45,358 nucleotides of DNA from positions 1 through 45,358 of the forward strand of contig JAQMWT010000283.1 of the NCBI GenBank assembly GCA_029834535.1, written 5' to 3'. Numbering within the stretch: the first letter of the stretch is position 1; each line of letters starts with the position of its first letter. The stretch is from Chrysophaeum taylorii. Taxonomy: Eukaryota; Sar; Pelagophyceae; Pelagomonadales; Pelagomonadaceae. Below, piece by piece: positions 20,191 to 30,751 of this stretch. Below the pieces are notes generated by a model, which was not told the DNA's origin, searched no databases, and worked only from the letters and a program-made list of their open reading frames with translations. The translations under genes and the position numbers were made by a program.

Positions 20191-23100
20191 CTAATCGTTG
20201 TATTCGTCAGCTATTCCAAGCTGCTCATCACAAATTTTTCCCTCGAGGGTTTTGGCCGCGCCCTTGAGCGCCGCAATTGACGCATCGTGCTCGTTGTAGA
20301 GGCATTGACTCACCTTCTCTCTGTGACGCCAATCTGAGTGCCGATCTGCTCGCATCATAGCAGTTGTAGATTCGAGTTTGGCTTCCAAGGCCGTGATTCT
20401 CTTGTTCTTCTCCGCTACTAGTGTTCTCAGTGACCCTATCGTTTGGCAAGCGGCTTGTGCGAGTCGAACGCGCTCCGGGGGGGCTGCCGCGAGTGACATC
20501 ACGAGTGGAGTTTCGTGCATGTTGACAGGGGACGTCGACGCGTCCGTTGGCCGTCTCTCGGTAGTAGGCTGCGGCGGCTTGGATGACGGCGGCGCCGTCG
20601 CCGCATCAATTTCGCCTCCTTCACGCGGTGAGATTGAGGTCGAAACATCCACGCGCCGATTACCAATGCTCTCGAGAAAGAGACACTCGAGGCTGCTGTT
20701 CTCTTGAACAAAATCATCCCAGCGAGGCGCATCCACGACTTTCATCAACGCTCGAGACTCAACTTCTATTCTTGCGCGGTCAGCGTCGAGGCGCGCTCTT
20801 CTTTCTCCTCGGAACGCGGCAGCATGACGACTCGCATCGGCGCGAACTCTCGTGAGTTCGATTTTCAAGTCCTTGAGCTCGTTGCCAAGTGAAAGAAGGC
20901 GATTTTCGATGATGTTTTCACCACCACCCAGCATGAGACGTAAGTTGTCGCATTCGACGCGAGACGCTTCGAGTGCGACTTGAGTTGCCGAACACGTTGA
21001 ACACGCGCTCTCTGGGGACTCCCTCTCGGACTTAACATGGTTGTTGGCCTTCGCGTTATGTGCAGCGGCGGCAGCGGCACGCAGCGCGGCAACGCGCGCG
21101 CGCTGCTCGTCGCGACTCTTCGCGGCAGCCGCCGCGACTGATACGAGTTCTCTCTCAACTGCGCGTGCTGCCTTCGTCCTTTCGAGCAAATGCCGTCGCA
21201 ACGCCTCGTGTCTTTGCAAGAGGCTCCGATGCGCGGTGCGTACGACGACGAGCTCACGCTCGAGGTACTGATTCCTGTCGTCGGAGTATGCCTCGCGCTC
21301 CAACGCTCTCTCGGCGTACGCGTCACGCTCGGCAAGAGCCGCATCGCGCAATCGTGCGAGATCTGCGGCTTGTGACATTGCGGCCTCTGCCATGGACTGC
21401 GCGCGGCGTATTTCCAAGCTGTGCGCGCTTTCCGACGCATCGTTGCACGACGCATCATCATTTAATGGCGCATCAAGATGAGCCTCCACGCGAGCTAGAC
21501 GGAGTGTGGCAGCCTTCTTCCACAGTTCGAGGTAGAGCACTCGAGCCACGAGCGCCGCCTCGTTTTCATGGCCCGCGCTCTCGACGCTACGCCGGCATGC
21601 CACTTCCGTGTCCAGCTCCGCCTTGACAGCGAGGTATCTCCGTCGAAGTACCAATTCATTCGCTTCGAATGGATTTGTGGGTAGATCCTCCCCAAGCTCT
21701 AACGCGTGCTTGGCCTCTGCCGTAGCGTTCAATTCGGCGCGAAGGCTCGCGACGATCTTTTCGTGCTTGGCAAGCGTATGTGCATACCGGTCATAGCTCA
21801 CCGCCAACTGATGGCGCACCAACGCGAGCTTGCCGCTCGTGATTGCGAGTGCTTGGTCTTGAATGACGCGCTCGCGCTCGCTCACATCAAGTGCTTCCAA
21901 AGCGCGCGCGAGTGCACGATAAACTTCAGTCATTTCGTCGGAGGAGGCCTCAATACAACACCTGGCAAGCCATGCTCTTTGAACGGCACTGCTAGGATTT
22001 GTGCTGAGAGGAATCGATGCAAAAACTTCAGCCGGTCCAGCCTGGGTGACAACTTGAGGAGGTTCCTCCTTCTGTTTGGCAATCACATGAAACGGTCCAG
22101 CTTGGGCTGCGGCTAGCTCCCTTAGCGTCCCATCTAAGCGCTCCGCCAGCGCAGCGCCTAATTGGTCTTGCATGTCTTGGAGGACGCGGCTTGGCAACTC
22201 GGCGGCCATATTTGCGCCGAGATCCTGGGTACGAGGTCGTGCAGCACAAACAGGCGGTTGGTGTGGTGATGACACCCGAGTATTGTCGCGCGGCGCCATG
22301 TTAGTGGCATTCACCGACTCGATATCGTCGTGCGGCGACATGTCGTAGTTTGGGATCACCGACTCGAGCTCGCGCGGTGCCGCGTCGTCGCGAGCGCGCA
22401 ACTCGATCTGACCTTGGACTCGTGTCGAGATGGGGCTCGACATGGGCGAGTTGACGTCGTCGACACTCTTGTGCTCGTCTCTATGAGACATTGGCTCTTG
22501 TTGACGTACAATATGAGCGGCAGCGTTCTTGCGGGCTGCCTCGTGACTGGTGTCCACCCGTCGAGCCTCGACAGCGTCGACAGTCGTCATCATGGTTTCG
22601 CCGGCCCGGATTGGCATCTTGTTGTCCTTCTTCGAGGGGGTAAAGCCACCACGTTTTCCATTGCCTTTTCGGTTGCGGTCACTTTCGAGGTCGGTGCGGT
22701 CAACCTGTTCCTCAACGTGCGACGCATCCGTGTACGAAAAAAGACGTTTTTGGTCGTCCAAAGCGTGCTCGGGATTGTCACGACGAGTTCGAAGCGCCTG
22801 TGATGCTGCTCTGAGCTCGTCCAGCTCTTGATCCCTACGCCGAATAATCGCCTTAAGCTTTTTGTTGCGGCGCACTGTCTCGCTCAGCCCGTCTTCACTC
22901 GCTGCAAGCGCAATAAGCTCGCGTTCGTCGTTGAGGCTCGTCTCGAGGCGCGCGACGTTATCTTCGAGGGCCTTGGCCCGCGCCTCGCTCTCGTCCAGTC
23001 GTTTCTGTAGAGTACGCTCGCGTTCTGTCGCGATTGTCCGCTCTTTAGAAGTTGCAACCTCAGCCTCATTGTGGAGTTGGAGAACTTGCTGCCGCAAAAA

Positions 23101-23778
23101 GTCAGCGAGCGCGGCGAGTTCGACGTTTTCGGCATCGAGACGTTGGCTTTCCAATTTTTCAGCAGCGAGGGCAGCGTGCAGCGCGGAATTCGTCGTCGTC
23201 GTCGTCGTCGTCGGTGAAGATGGTTGCGTCTCACGAGGTGCGACGGGCTCGGCCCGGTTTGCTGCCTCGGCGACCACTCTCGCCAGTTCTGCCTCGAGGC
23301 GGTCGCGGTCGGCGCGAAGCTCGCGCGCCGTATCTTGAGATTCTTCGAAGAGCAAAGCAAATTCTTCGACTTTATTTTCGGTCATCTCGAGCTTGGCGAC
23401 ATCGCGGGCGTGCGCCGCTTGGCTCTCATCTTTTTCCGCGGCGGCCGTCGAGAGCGCGGCTTCGAGCACTCGGATCTGGGATTCGAGTCTTCGAACGTTG
23501 GCCTCGCTCCGCTCGAACACGTTTCTCGCGTCGGTCCGTGCCGCGGCCAACGTTTCTCTCGCCTGGGCTCGTGTCTTTTCGAGGTCGGCAGAGAGGCGGC
23601 GAAGTTCGGCCTCGCGTTGCTCGGCCTCTGCAGCTCTTCGCCGATCGACGAATTTCCTCTCTTGCTCTTCCAAATGCGCCACCTTCTCTTCATCAAGCCC
23701 CTCGTCTCGTGGCTCCTCGCGAGGGTCCCCTCGTTCCGGCCGAGGAGCGCCTCTTCGGGGGCCGCCGTCTCGTCGCAT
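20191..23778 (-). CDS. Long coiled-coil protein, possible centrosomal/basal-body component
   Basis: One frame of 1195 residues from the ATG at 23778; the open frame extends further upstream but then overlaps the opposite gene and loses coding character, so I start at MRRDGGPRRGAP. Long heptad-type helices rich in Glu, Ala, Arg and Leu cover about residues 30-360 and 640-1010; a Ser/Asp-rich linker lies between them, and a short helix (IGSLRTLVAEKNKRITALEAK) lies near the end. The segment RVLYLELWKKAATLRLARVE resembles part of CEP290-type proteins of protists, but the match is too loose to name it. No catalytic motif. The presence of POC1 and NEK genes elsewhere in the window makes a basal-body role plausible; this is inference. 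Confidence 0.75.
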   Translation of the reverse strand: MRRDGGPRRGAPRPERGDPREEPRDEGLDEEKVAHLEEQERKFVDRRRAAEAEQREAELRRLSADLEKTRAQARETLAAARTDARNVFERSEANVRRLESQIRVLEAALSTAAAEKDESQAAHARDVAKLEMTENKVEEFALLFEESQDTARELRADRDRLEAELARVVAEAANRAEPVAPRETQPSSPTTTTTTTNSALHAALAAEKLESQRLDAENVELAALADFLRQQVLQLHNEAEVATSKERTIATERERTLQKRLDESEARAKALEDNVARLETSLNDERELIALAASEDGLSETVRRNKKLKAIIRRRDQELDELRAASQALRTRRDNPEHALDDQKRLFSYTDASHVEEQVDRTDLESDRNRKGNGKRGGFTPSKKDNKMPIRAGETMMTTVDAVEARRVDTSHEAARKNAAAHIVRQQEPMSHRDEHKSVDDVNSPMSSPISTRVQGQIELRARDDAAPRELESVIPNYDMSPHDDIESVNATNMAPRDNTRVSSPHQPPVCAARPRTQDLGANMAAELPSRVLQDMQDQLGAALAERLDGTLRELAAAQAGPFHVIAKQKEEPPQVVTQAGPAEVFASIPLSTNPSSAVQRAWLARCCIEASSDEMTEVYRALARALEALDVSERERVIQDQALAITSGKLALVRHQLAVSYDRYAHTLAKHEKIVASLRAELNATAEAKHALELGEDLPTNPFEANELVLRRRYLAVKAELDTEVACRRSVESAGHENEAALVARVLYLELWKKAATLRLARVEAHLDAPLNDDASCNDASESAHSLEIRRAQSMAEAAMSQAADLARLRDAALAERDAYAERALEREAYSDDRNQYLERELVVVRTAHRSLLQRHEALRRHLLERTKAARAVERELVSVAAAAAKSRDEQRARVAALRAAAAAAHNAKANNHVKSERESPESACSTCSATQVALEASRVECDNLRLMLGGGENIIENRLLSLGNELKDLKIELTRVRADASRHAAAFRGERRARLDADRARIEVESRALMKVVDAPRWDDFVQENSSLECLFLESIGNRRVDVSTSISPREGGEIDAATAPPSSKPPQPTTERRPTDASTSPVNMHETPLVMSLAAAPPERVRLAQAACQTIGSLRTLVAEKNKRITALEAKLESTTAMMRADRHSDWRHREKVSQCLYNEHDASIAALKGAAKTLEGKICDEQLGIADEYND

Positions 23779-23947
23779 ATAATAATAACACTCCAAACTC
23801 CAAACCGTTTTTATCGCCCTCCACGCAAGGAAATCCGTTGAGTAGTAGCGGCGTGCCACGGGTGCGTGACGATGTCGTTGTTGGGTTTTTCCACCGATCT
23901 GGATTCTTTGCGGTGGTGGTGGTGGTGGTGAGTTCGTTCTCGTGTCA
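23779..23947. promoter_or_regulatory. Divergent promoter region (169 bp)
   Basis: Head-to-head spacer between the coiled-coil gene (-) and the low-complexity gene (+). It includes a GTGGTGGTGGTG run near 23911-23930. Confidence 0.35.
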
Positions 23948-25195
23948 ATGGTGGGTGTGTCAAGGGACGGATCCGATGCGGGCGAGGACGACTGGATTGA
24001 AACCATTGGCGACGACGACGACGACCTGGCGCATAATAATAATAATAATAATGACGGCGAGTGGACGCTTGTGCAGCGGGAGAGAAGCGACTCTTTGCGG
24101 TCGACGGTGTCGAGCTACTCGTACTACTCGTCGTGCACGGACGATGTTGCGGCGGCCGAGGGTCGGCTCGTCGAACCCTTCGACGGACGACTCGACGAGG
24201 CGCGCCGGTACGACGAGGCGATCGCCGCGTCCCTCCAGGACGCCGAGCACTCGGACTACTTCGCGCCGCGGAGCGTTCCCCCCCCGAGGCCGGCGGTGGC
24301 TTTTTTTTTCTCGGCGACGGGCGCGCCCCTCGACGTACAGCTCCGCGCGGCGACCAACCTCTCGGTTTTTGATCTCGACGCGCTCCACGCGACGTGCAAG
24401 TGGACGCGCGTGCGACTGTGGCGAGTCGTCACGTCGCGGCCCTTTGGGCCCCGCGGACCGCGCGTCGAGGCCCTCCCCCTCGCCGAGGCGGCGGCGGCGA
24501 CCCTCCTCGTCCGCCATCTCGGCTTTGACGCCTGTCTTCCCGCGACCCTCGAGACCGCCGGCTACGCCAAGCGACTCGCCCTCTCGCGCGCCGTCGTCGT
24601 CGTCCCCCCGAAATTCGGCACCGTCCATGTCGCCGCCTCGGCAACCAAGTGCGCCGCGCTCGCCAACGACCCGACCCACCGCGACGCCCTCCGCCTCAGA
24701 GAATTCGACGACCCTAACGCCTTCCGCGCGGCCGCGCTGCGCGAACTCCTCGGCCTCGTCGCCCTCCGCGGACCCCCCGCCGGGCCACCGGCCTGGCTCG
24801 CCTACCTCACCGACATCAAGCACGCCTCCTGCCGCCTCAAATTCATCGATGCCTTCGATGGATGGGTCCCCCTCGCCGTCGTACGACGCCTCCCCTTTCC
24901 CGTCCGCTTTCTCGACCGCGACAAACTTCAAGACCTCGACAAACCTCGCTTCAAAACTCTCCTCGCTGGCGCCACCAACGCCGCGCGACACGACGACGAC
25001 GACGACGACGACGAGGCTTCTTCGCAAATTCCCTATTTTAACTCCCCCCGCCGCGCCAACGATCGCCGCCCTCTCGTCGCTCCCGCGAATCCCCTCCAAC
25101 TCCCCGCCTCGCACCGCGCGTGTCGCCCCGCCGTGCTACGAGCGCCACCCTTTATCTACGACGATCCGCCGACAGCGACCGTCGTCCAAAACTGA
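23948..25195 (+). CDS. Unrecognised protein with poly-Asn and poly-Asp tracts
   Basis: A single exon of 415 residues starting at the ATG at 23948. The N-terminus is acidic (EDDWIETIGDDDDD), followed by an Asn run, WTLVQRERSD, and a Ser/Tyr-rich patch. The segment RRYDEAIAASLQDAEHSDYF resembles a ubiquitin-interacting-motif-like helix. The centre is Ala/Leu-rich and may be a folded domain (FDACLPATLETAGYAKRLAL, LRELLGLVALRGPP). The C-terminus has an Asp run and Pro-rich tail. I recognise no family. High GC3 and sustained length support coding. Confidence 0.65.
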   Translation: MVGVSRDGSDAGEDDWIETIGDDDDDLAHNNNNNNDGEWTLVQRERSDSLRSTVSSYSYYSSCTDDVAAAEGRLVEPFDGRLDEARRYDEAIAASLQDAEHSDYFAPRSVPPPRPAVAFFFSATGAPLDVQLRAATNLSVFDLDALHATCKWTRVRLWRVVTSRPFGPRGPRVEALPLAEAAAATLLVRHLGFDACLPATLETAGYAKRLALSRAVVVVPPKFGTVHVAASATKCAALANDPTHRDALRLREFDDPNAFRAAALRELLGLVALRGPPAGPPAWLAYLTDIKHASCRLKFIDAFDGWVPLAVVRRLPFPVRFLDRDKLQDLDKPRFKTLLAGATNAARHDDDDDDDEASSQIPYFNSPRRANDRRPLVAPANPLQLPASHRACRPAVLRAPPFIYDDPPTATVVQN

Positions 25196-25272
25196 ATGAG
25201 TGCGTTCGAATTCTCCTCCACCCACTGCGCGTAAACCATCGTCGTCGTCGTCGTCGTCGTCGAGACGTTCGT

Positions 25273-25308
<36 letters not shown>

Positions 25309-25702
25309 TCGCGACACGCAACCACTCCGCTTCCTCCTCCTTTCCTTTTCCAGTGCTGTTAGAGTCCTCCTCCTCTTTGCACTCGGAGGGTCGCCGACGT
25401 CGCCGCGAATCCCATTCTTTGAGACTCCAGGGAGGGCCCGCGCCTTCTCGTCTAATAAACACTGACGACGTCCTTCGGTACCACGTCAGTAGGGGGAGAA
25501 AGAAGGGGCCATGCTCTCTCCCTACTTCCGCACACCCTCCTCTTTTTTCCACGTCCCTCTTTCTAACTTTCGATAGGGGTGTTTTGAGCACTGCAGGCGT
25601 CGTCGCTCTTGAAAACTACAGCCATCCACACTTCACCTCATTATCTCTTTCTTGATCGCGCCCGGCCCCCCTGCTCCATTGATTCTGTGTGGCGTTCCTT
25701 CC
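25196..25702. other. Intergenic with CTTT microsatellite
   Basis: (CGT)n at about 25240-25262 is followed by (CTTT)n at 25272-25310, mirroring the GAAA array at 8503. No gene seen. Confidence 0.45.
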
Positions 25703-25885
25703 TTATAAAAATTTTCTGCAGGCGTGCCACTTGTTTGGGCGTTGGCGGCGATTAATGACATATAGTATACAGTATTTGCGGGCGAGAGAGGCACGACCGA
25801 AGTAGAGAATATCAATAAGTTGCTTTGGCACACTGGTCATCATCGTTTCGAGGTTAAGAGGAAGTGACAGCGCGTGGACCAACAT
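25703..25885 (-). CDS. Possible small ORF
   Basis: A 60-residue frame from ATG at 25885 (MLVHALSLPLNLETMM...) to TAA, with normal-looking composition. A TATA-rich near-palindrome with arms cgcgtat/atacgcg (25937-25956) lies about 50-70 bp upstream. No family or splice partner found; it could be an exon or chance. Confidence 0.25.
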   Translation of the reverse strand: MLVHALSLPLNLETMMTSVPKQLIDILYFGRASLARKYCILYVINRRQRPNKWHACRKFL

Positions 25886-26380
25886 AGCTTGTTTCACGAC
25901 CGAGGGCAGCAGCTCTGGCGAGAGCAACGTTCTAACGCGTATTTATATTATACGCGAAATCTCATGGCGCGCTCCTAACTTTCAAAGAGAACAACACAAC
26001 GAAAAAATTCACGATGACACGATATGGCGCTCCGGCCACGACCACTCCGGTGTCACTAAGTTTGCGCCGCTGGGCAAGCTGGCGGGCATCACGCGGGCGG
26101 GATTCTCGGCAAAAAAGCCTCCTTCGGGCGAAAAATACTGCACCGTTATCCATTGGTTGCTTGTGTTCCCAACATGGTTCCGAGCGGCGGCACCTTTTGA
26201 ATCGAAAGTGAAAGAATTGAAGGGGGCTCCGCCGCCTTGAGCTGCTTTGTCGTTGACCTGCCGGCGTACGATTAGAAAACTTTCCGAGACGAACGCGGCT
26301 CACGTTCAAGTGCGACAGCAGGACGCTCCACAAACCACGAACCGCCCAGGTTTCTCCGTGTGCGCCTGCGCTCGACACCT
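25886..26380. other. Intergenic or unresolved 3' part of the MYB gene
   Basis: The minus strand stays open in one frame over 25962-26426. A strong donor-like GTACGT lies just before the MYB stop, with a CATAG acceptor after it, so the MYB protein might be extended here by splicing. I see no conserved motif in the extension. Confidence 0.3.
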
Positions 26381-27288
26381 CTATGATGTAGCACGTGACG
26401 CAAACGACGTACCTCCACGTCCACATTCAGGCTCCAAAAGTTGCTCGTCGTCGGGAACGCGAGCACGAGCCGCAGGAAGTTCGTCGGGCTCCCCGGTACT
26501 GCAATCGCTACTGGACGTCTGCGTCGCCCGTTTTCGCTTCCTCGCCAGAGGTGGCGTGACTCCCACCACAGAAGGTGCCATTATTGGGGGCATCGGCATC
26601 GCGTCAACACCACGTCTTGGAGCCGACTCGGCGACGTCGTTAACAGACGTTGCGAGATTACGCAAACGGGCGCGGCATTCACGAGCTGTGCGCATTGGCA
26701 AAGCTATGGTTGCCTACACAACAAAACGCGTATATGAACACCAAAAGACAATAGGAAGAAGCAAGCAAACAAACTCTGAGGGCCAACCGTGTTGCCGTCG
26801 TTATCGGGATCGTCGTCCGCGTTCCTAAAGGCCAAACATTATTCGACGACAATCGAGAGCTTGAGGGCAAACCTTCGAGCGAACTTGTGGATGGCCGCGT
26901 CCTCCTCGCTCGACCACGTCCCCGCCCGTCGAGCGATTGCAGGTTTTAAGATTTTCTTCCATCGCTGGAGACACTGCATGTGGTTGCGCGAGCTGACACA
27001 CTTAGAAATTTGTTGCCAAGAACATTCGCCGTGCCACTTGATCGCGCAAATGAGAGCCACGTCCTCAGCAACAACCCACCGCCGTTGATCGTTGCTCTTG
27101 CTGGCGCCGTCCTCCGTCGGGTCGTTCACTTCGCCTTCGGTGTCCGTTTCGTTTTCCTCGTGTTCGTCACTCTCGTTTGAGTAGGTTTCGCCAGCCCCAG
27201 CTCGAGCAGCAACCCGTAGAGGATCCCATTCTTCGCAGACGTTGGCGGGCAATTGGTCGTCGTCACTCGGCGCCCTCGGGACTCCCAT
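26381..27288 (-). CDS. R2R3-type MYB/SANT DNA-binding protein
   Basis: Exons are 27288-26873, 26824-26788 and 26713-26381: 261 residues. The introns are 48 nt (GTTTGC...CTTTAG) and 74 nt (GTTGGC...GTGTAG). The N-terminal 70 residues are acidic. The first repeat is RRWVVAEDVALICAIKWHG through MQCLQRWKKIL; the second begins GTWSSEEDAAIHKFARR and, only after splicing, continues to ATIALPMRTARECRARLRNL, giving the spaced aromatic residues and the recognition helix. The short middle exon encodes an acidic loop (NADDDPDNDGN) inside the second repeat. The C-terminal part is Pro/Ser-rich with a basic cluster (ARKRKRA), probably a nuclear localisation signal. It is expected to bind DNA in the nucleus; targets are unknown. 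The exact C-terminus is uncertain. Confidence 0.8.
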
Positions 27289-28734
27289 GTTTCTGCAATC
27301 AATTACTTCGAGCGAAAGCCGATCGCGATTAATCGATCTCTAGTCGCTCCTCCGAGAGGTCGTCAAGTCTCGACATCTACGTGTTCCACGTGGTACGCAC
27401 ATTAGCGAAATGACGTTTGTGTCGTTATGTTCGGAAGACTTCACATCATTTTACGACATTTCGAGGCTTCGGCAACTGAACGCGAAAATTTCGACAACAA
27501 AACCTAAGTCAGGAGCTAAATGTCGAAATTTGTGAGAAGACTCGCGTGCGTCAGCAGAAAAATAATGCGTGTAGTTTCGGCCATGGAATCGCGAACTGCA
27601 AGAGAAGGCCATGGAATCGCGAACTGCAAGACTTTAAAACACTTCTGTTGAGAAGCAGCAGACATACTGTAGTCAATAAAAACGGACGAGACAAGAAATC
27701 AGGGATTCGTTCAAGATTGGGTTTTATGATTTGTTGGGGCGCGCAACTAACTTCCAGGCTTTGAGAGCCAGAAAGATGGACAATGGAGGATCGCTACGAA
27801 AGAAAGTCAAAAAAGGTGTTACCCCAGAAGACGAAGAAAGAAGCACGGTGAGAGCAAACTGAGCGACTGGCAACAAGCGGAGATGACGGCCAAGAGAAGA
27901 AATGGGGAGAACAAAAAAGAATTAATTGTGAACAGCACAGATGTCGACGAAAGAGCGCGAGCGGATGATAAACAAAACACAGAAAGACAATGAAGGTGGG
28001 CCACGAATAGAGGCACGGAAGAAGACGAGGAAGGCGGGAAAGAGCCAAGGACGTGCAAAACAGCGAGAGCAGAGCCAAGAGCAAAGCACAAGCGGGTCTA
28101 AAAACTGAGAAGACCAGTGGACTACGCTTGAAGCGGCCACCGCGACACTATGCCACGCATCCCAGGGGTGGTCAAAAGCGTCTTAAAGAACTCGATCTGC
28201 GTTGCGTACACCACGAAGGACTTGCAAGGGCCTTCAAAATGCGATCGGACAAGCAACGTCAGAGTGGCGGCCTCAACAGGTTAATATACGCGAAGACGCG
28301 CGACCCCAAGCTGCGTGAGCAGCGCCGACCGGACCCCATCAAAAAGACGACATAGCTAGGAGCTGGAAAAAAACACCAGCGCCGACGAACGATGGCAGAA
28401 TTGCTCTTGCACAATATCGGCAATCCCGCGCCATACCAACCAAAAAGCACCGCAAGCGACAAAGAAAGAAGCAACAAGAGAACAAACGGAGAGGCGGGCA
28501 AAGAAGGAAAGTGACATGCGTGTATTTGGTGCTCGATTTTGGTGCTGCCTCGTTAGAGTGGACAGCACTTGCCTTTACTGAACGCGCACACGCGAACAAG
28601 ACTTTGTACCTCACCCAGACAAAAAAAAAAAGGGGGTCTGCAGACACGAGGCTTTTTTTGCGCTCGGTGTGTAGAAATTTGTAGCACAAGCAGATTTGCG
28701 ACCTGGGGCGGTTGACCATCGGATGTGGCAGAGT
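27289..28734. other. Low-GC intergenic region with repeats, purine-rich tract and possible small gene
   Basis: 27486-27531 forms a hairpin with 10-bp arms (aaatttcgac/gtcgaaattt). A 24-bp unit is repeated directly at 27579-27602 and 27607-27630. From 27776 to about 28520 the plus strand is strongly purine-rich; it contains an ATG at 27776 followed by 24 codons and a GTGAGA donor-like site, and basic open frames up to 28355 (KELDLRCVHHEGLARAF). A small Lys/Arg-rich gene is possible but I could not build a model I trust. Confidence 0.4.
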
Positions 28735-30067
28735 TTAGCTGAATTCGTCAGCCATCGCCTCGTACTTGGCCATGAGTTTTGGCCGGCTGCGAAAGAGGCG
28801 AACAAGCCAATCTGGGGTTCTGAGGACGTCGCGTTGTCTGGTCCAGACGTACAAGTGGCCAATGGCGATGCCGAGAAGATCGCTCACGGGTAGCTCGTGC
28901 TCGAGGAGGTAGGTCTGCGCAGCAAAGAACCAGGGTAGGAGCTCGGCCTTGATGTTGAAGAACTCCATCACGTTGACTTCTTGTCCTTCAAACGTGCGTG
29001 CCCAGATGTAGACGAGAAAGCAGGACAGGTTGTGGCCGAGGAACCTCGAGTTCATTCCGCCGAGAGAAACACCGGCAAGGAGGAGGCCTGAAAGCACGCT
29101 CAAGACGCAAAAGCGCGAGGAGACAGCTCACCGGCCCCGAAGAACATCATGAGCGCAAACCTACAATACAGAGTTGGTGATGACGCGAGCGCAAAATCGC
29201 ACTCCCAGGGTTCGGCGTGCGCGAGCTTCTCGAGGGTGCTCATGTAGGTCCAGACAAAGTGGATCGTCAAGAGGTAAGAGAGACCAAATCTGTAGAAGTG
29301 TTTGGATTGCTACGTGGATTTTGAACGCACGGGCCGTAGAATAGGAACGACGTCAAGGGGCGCCTAAAAACATAAAATGAAAACACCCAACACAGCAAAA
29401 ATAAAATGAATAAATCGTCTTAGAGGCTCAGCTGTTAAACGATAAAAAAAAATGCCGTCGACATGACTACTTTCCGACTGGGGCGGCATCAGTATCACAT
29501 CCCAGCCCACACAAAAAGAAAGAATTTCGGACGCTGCGTCAAACCAGATTTGCATCCGCGTCAGCGAGGCCCTCCAGTCGAGGGTGAGCCACCTGTCGAA
29601 CACAAGGTCGAGCGACATTTGGAGCGCCGCGCCTGGGCCAGACGTTGCCGTTGAACGCCTGCGAGACGGATTTAAAATCTTCACATAGGTCGCAACGCAC
29701 CCATGCGGCGAGCGTTAGCCCAATAGAGGCGCCGACATAGACCTGAGTCATTGGCGGCGTGGAACCTGCAACAGCATCACGACAGCGCGGAGGCGAACTC
29801 GCCCCAAGCTTTCACCGCTCGGGCCTTGATCGTGTCTCCTTCGAAGTCCGCCTCCTCGACGCTCGCCTCCACGGTCTCTTCTTCGTCATCCTCGTCCACG
29901 TATTCCTCGTCATCATCGCTCCCCCCACGCAGCACTTGGACCGAACGCTTTCCGCGGCTTAACGAACTCGTTCGCGATACGGAGAGGCTCCGTCGGCCCG
30001 CTAGAGCAGTCGTCGACCGGAGACACACCATTGCGGCAATGACCAAGGCCACTGCCATGTTGCGCAT
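28735..30067 (-). CDS. Symbiont-type Derlin (SELMA Der1-like) with bipartite plastid leader
   Basis: Many short exons. The well-supported 3' chain is ...-29545, 29363-29331, 29289-29203, 29160-29132, 29087-28735, with introns GTTTGA-AG (181 nt), GTGCGT-AG (41), GTGCGA-AG (42) and GTGAGC-AG (44). Splicing yields Derlin marks in order: PPMTQVYVGASIGLTLAAW, LDWRASLTRMQIWRPLTSF, FYGPFGLSYLL, FALMMFFGAG, RFLGHNLSCFLVYIWAR, then PVSDLLGIAIGHLYVW. The 5' part from ATG 30067 encodes a signal peptide (AVALVIAAMVCLRSTTALA), a basic Ser/Arg transit-like stretch and an acidic segment. Joins between about 29820 and 29600 are unresolved: the only GT-AG pair in frame (29815-29743) would remove PPMTQ. Derlins form ERAD retrotranslocation channels; leader-bearing copies in red complex-plastid algae act in the second outermost plastid membrane (SELMA). 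No aromatic residue follows the predicted cut, which fits periplastid rather than stromal delivery. Confidence 0.8.
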
Positions 30068-30751
30068 GTGGAGGGAGATCGTCGCCGTCACGCGAAATCC
30101 TTACCCCCGGTTGAAATCGAAATCACCGGACCACGAATCTATGGTCAGCTCATCATCGACCACCGTCTGTGCACCTACGCCAGGCAGCCTGCCCGGTTTC
30201 GAGATAGGAGTCGATGATGGCGAGCACCTGTGAGCTTTCTCCGCGGACCCTGTTTATTTTTAATACAGGGGCCGCCTTACCATCTCTTTCGCTTGCCACC
30301 GAGTGGAGTGTCGGCAAGACCAGGAACAGAGCAGAGACCCCCCCACCTACGAACAGACGACATGTCAGCGTCGCGGCGTCATCCCTCCAAGTACGACCCA
30401 CGACATCTTACCCGGCGACAGAAGAGTTCTCGCGTAACACCCACGATATCTTTTCTTCCAAAAGGACAGCCCTCACTAATTTCTACCTCATACGCGTAAT
30501 TCTCCCTCCAAGACGAGGATCGCCCGGGCCCGAGGAATCACGGCTGACATTTTTCCACACGTCCGGTCACGAAGGGCCGGAATATAGAGACTTGACGATG
30601 ACGCTGATAAACGGGTACGGGGGGCGATCACCAGGACATCGCGATTCTGCGGAGAAAAGGCGGCGTGGCGTGTACGTGCAAGCATATGAAGATGGGCCTC
30701 GCAGGAGAAAACGAGGCGGGATGATTGGCTTCAGAGGGAGGACGATTCCGT
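30068..30751. other. Unresolved stretch between two minus-strand plastid genes
   Basis: Two minus-strand open segments (about 30685-30488, and 30380-30153 with the hydrophobic LFVGGGVSALFLVLPTLH) may be exons of a short gene. I could not find a consistent start and splice set. Left unassigned. Confidence 0.3.

Noticed and set aside
23779..24006. N-terminal extension of the coiled-coil protein
   Set aside because: The frame is open but overlaps the divergent gene and is Pro/Arg low-complexity; the ATG at 23778 is the better start.
25136..25591. Minus-strand Lys/Glu/Arg-rich frame
   Set aside because: The translation is the CTTT and CGT microsatellites read as KKER and D runs.
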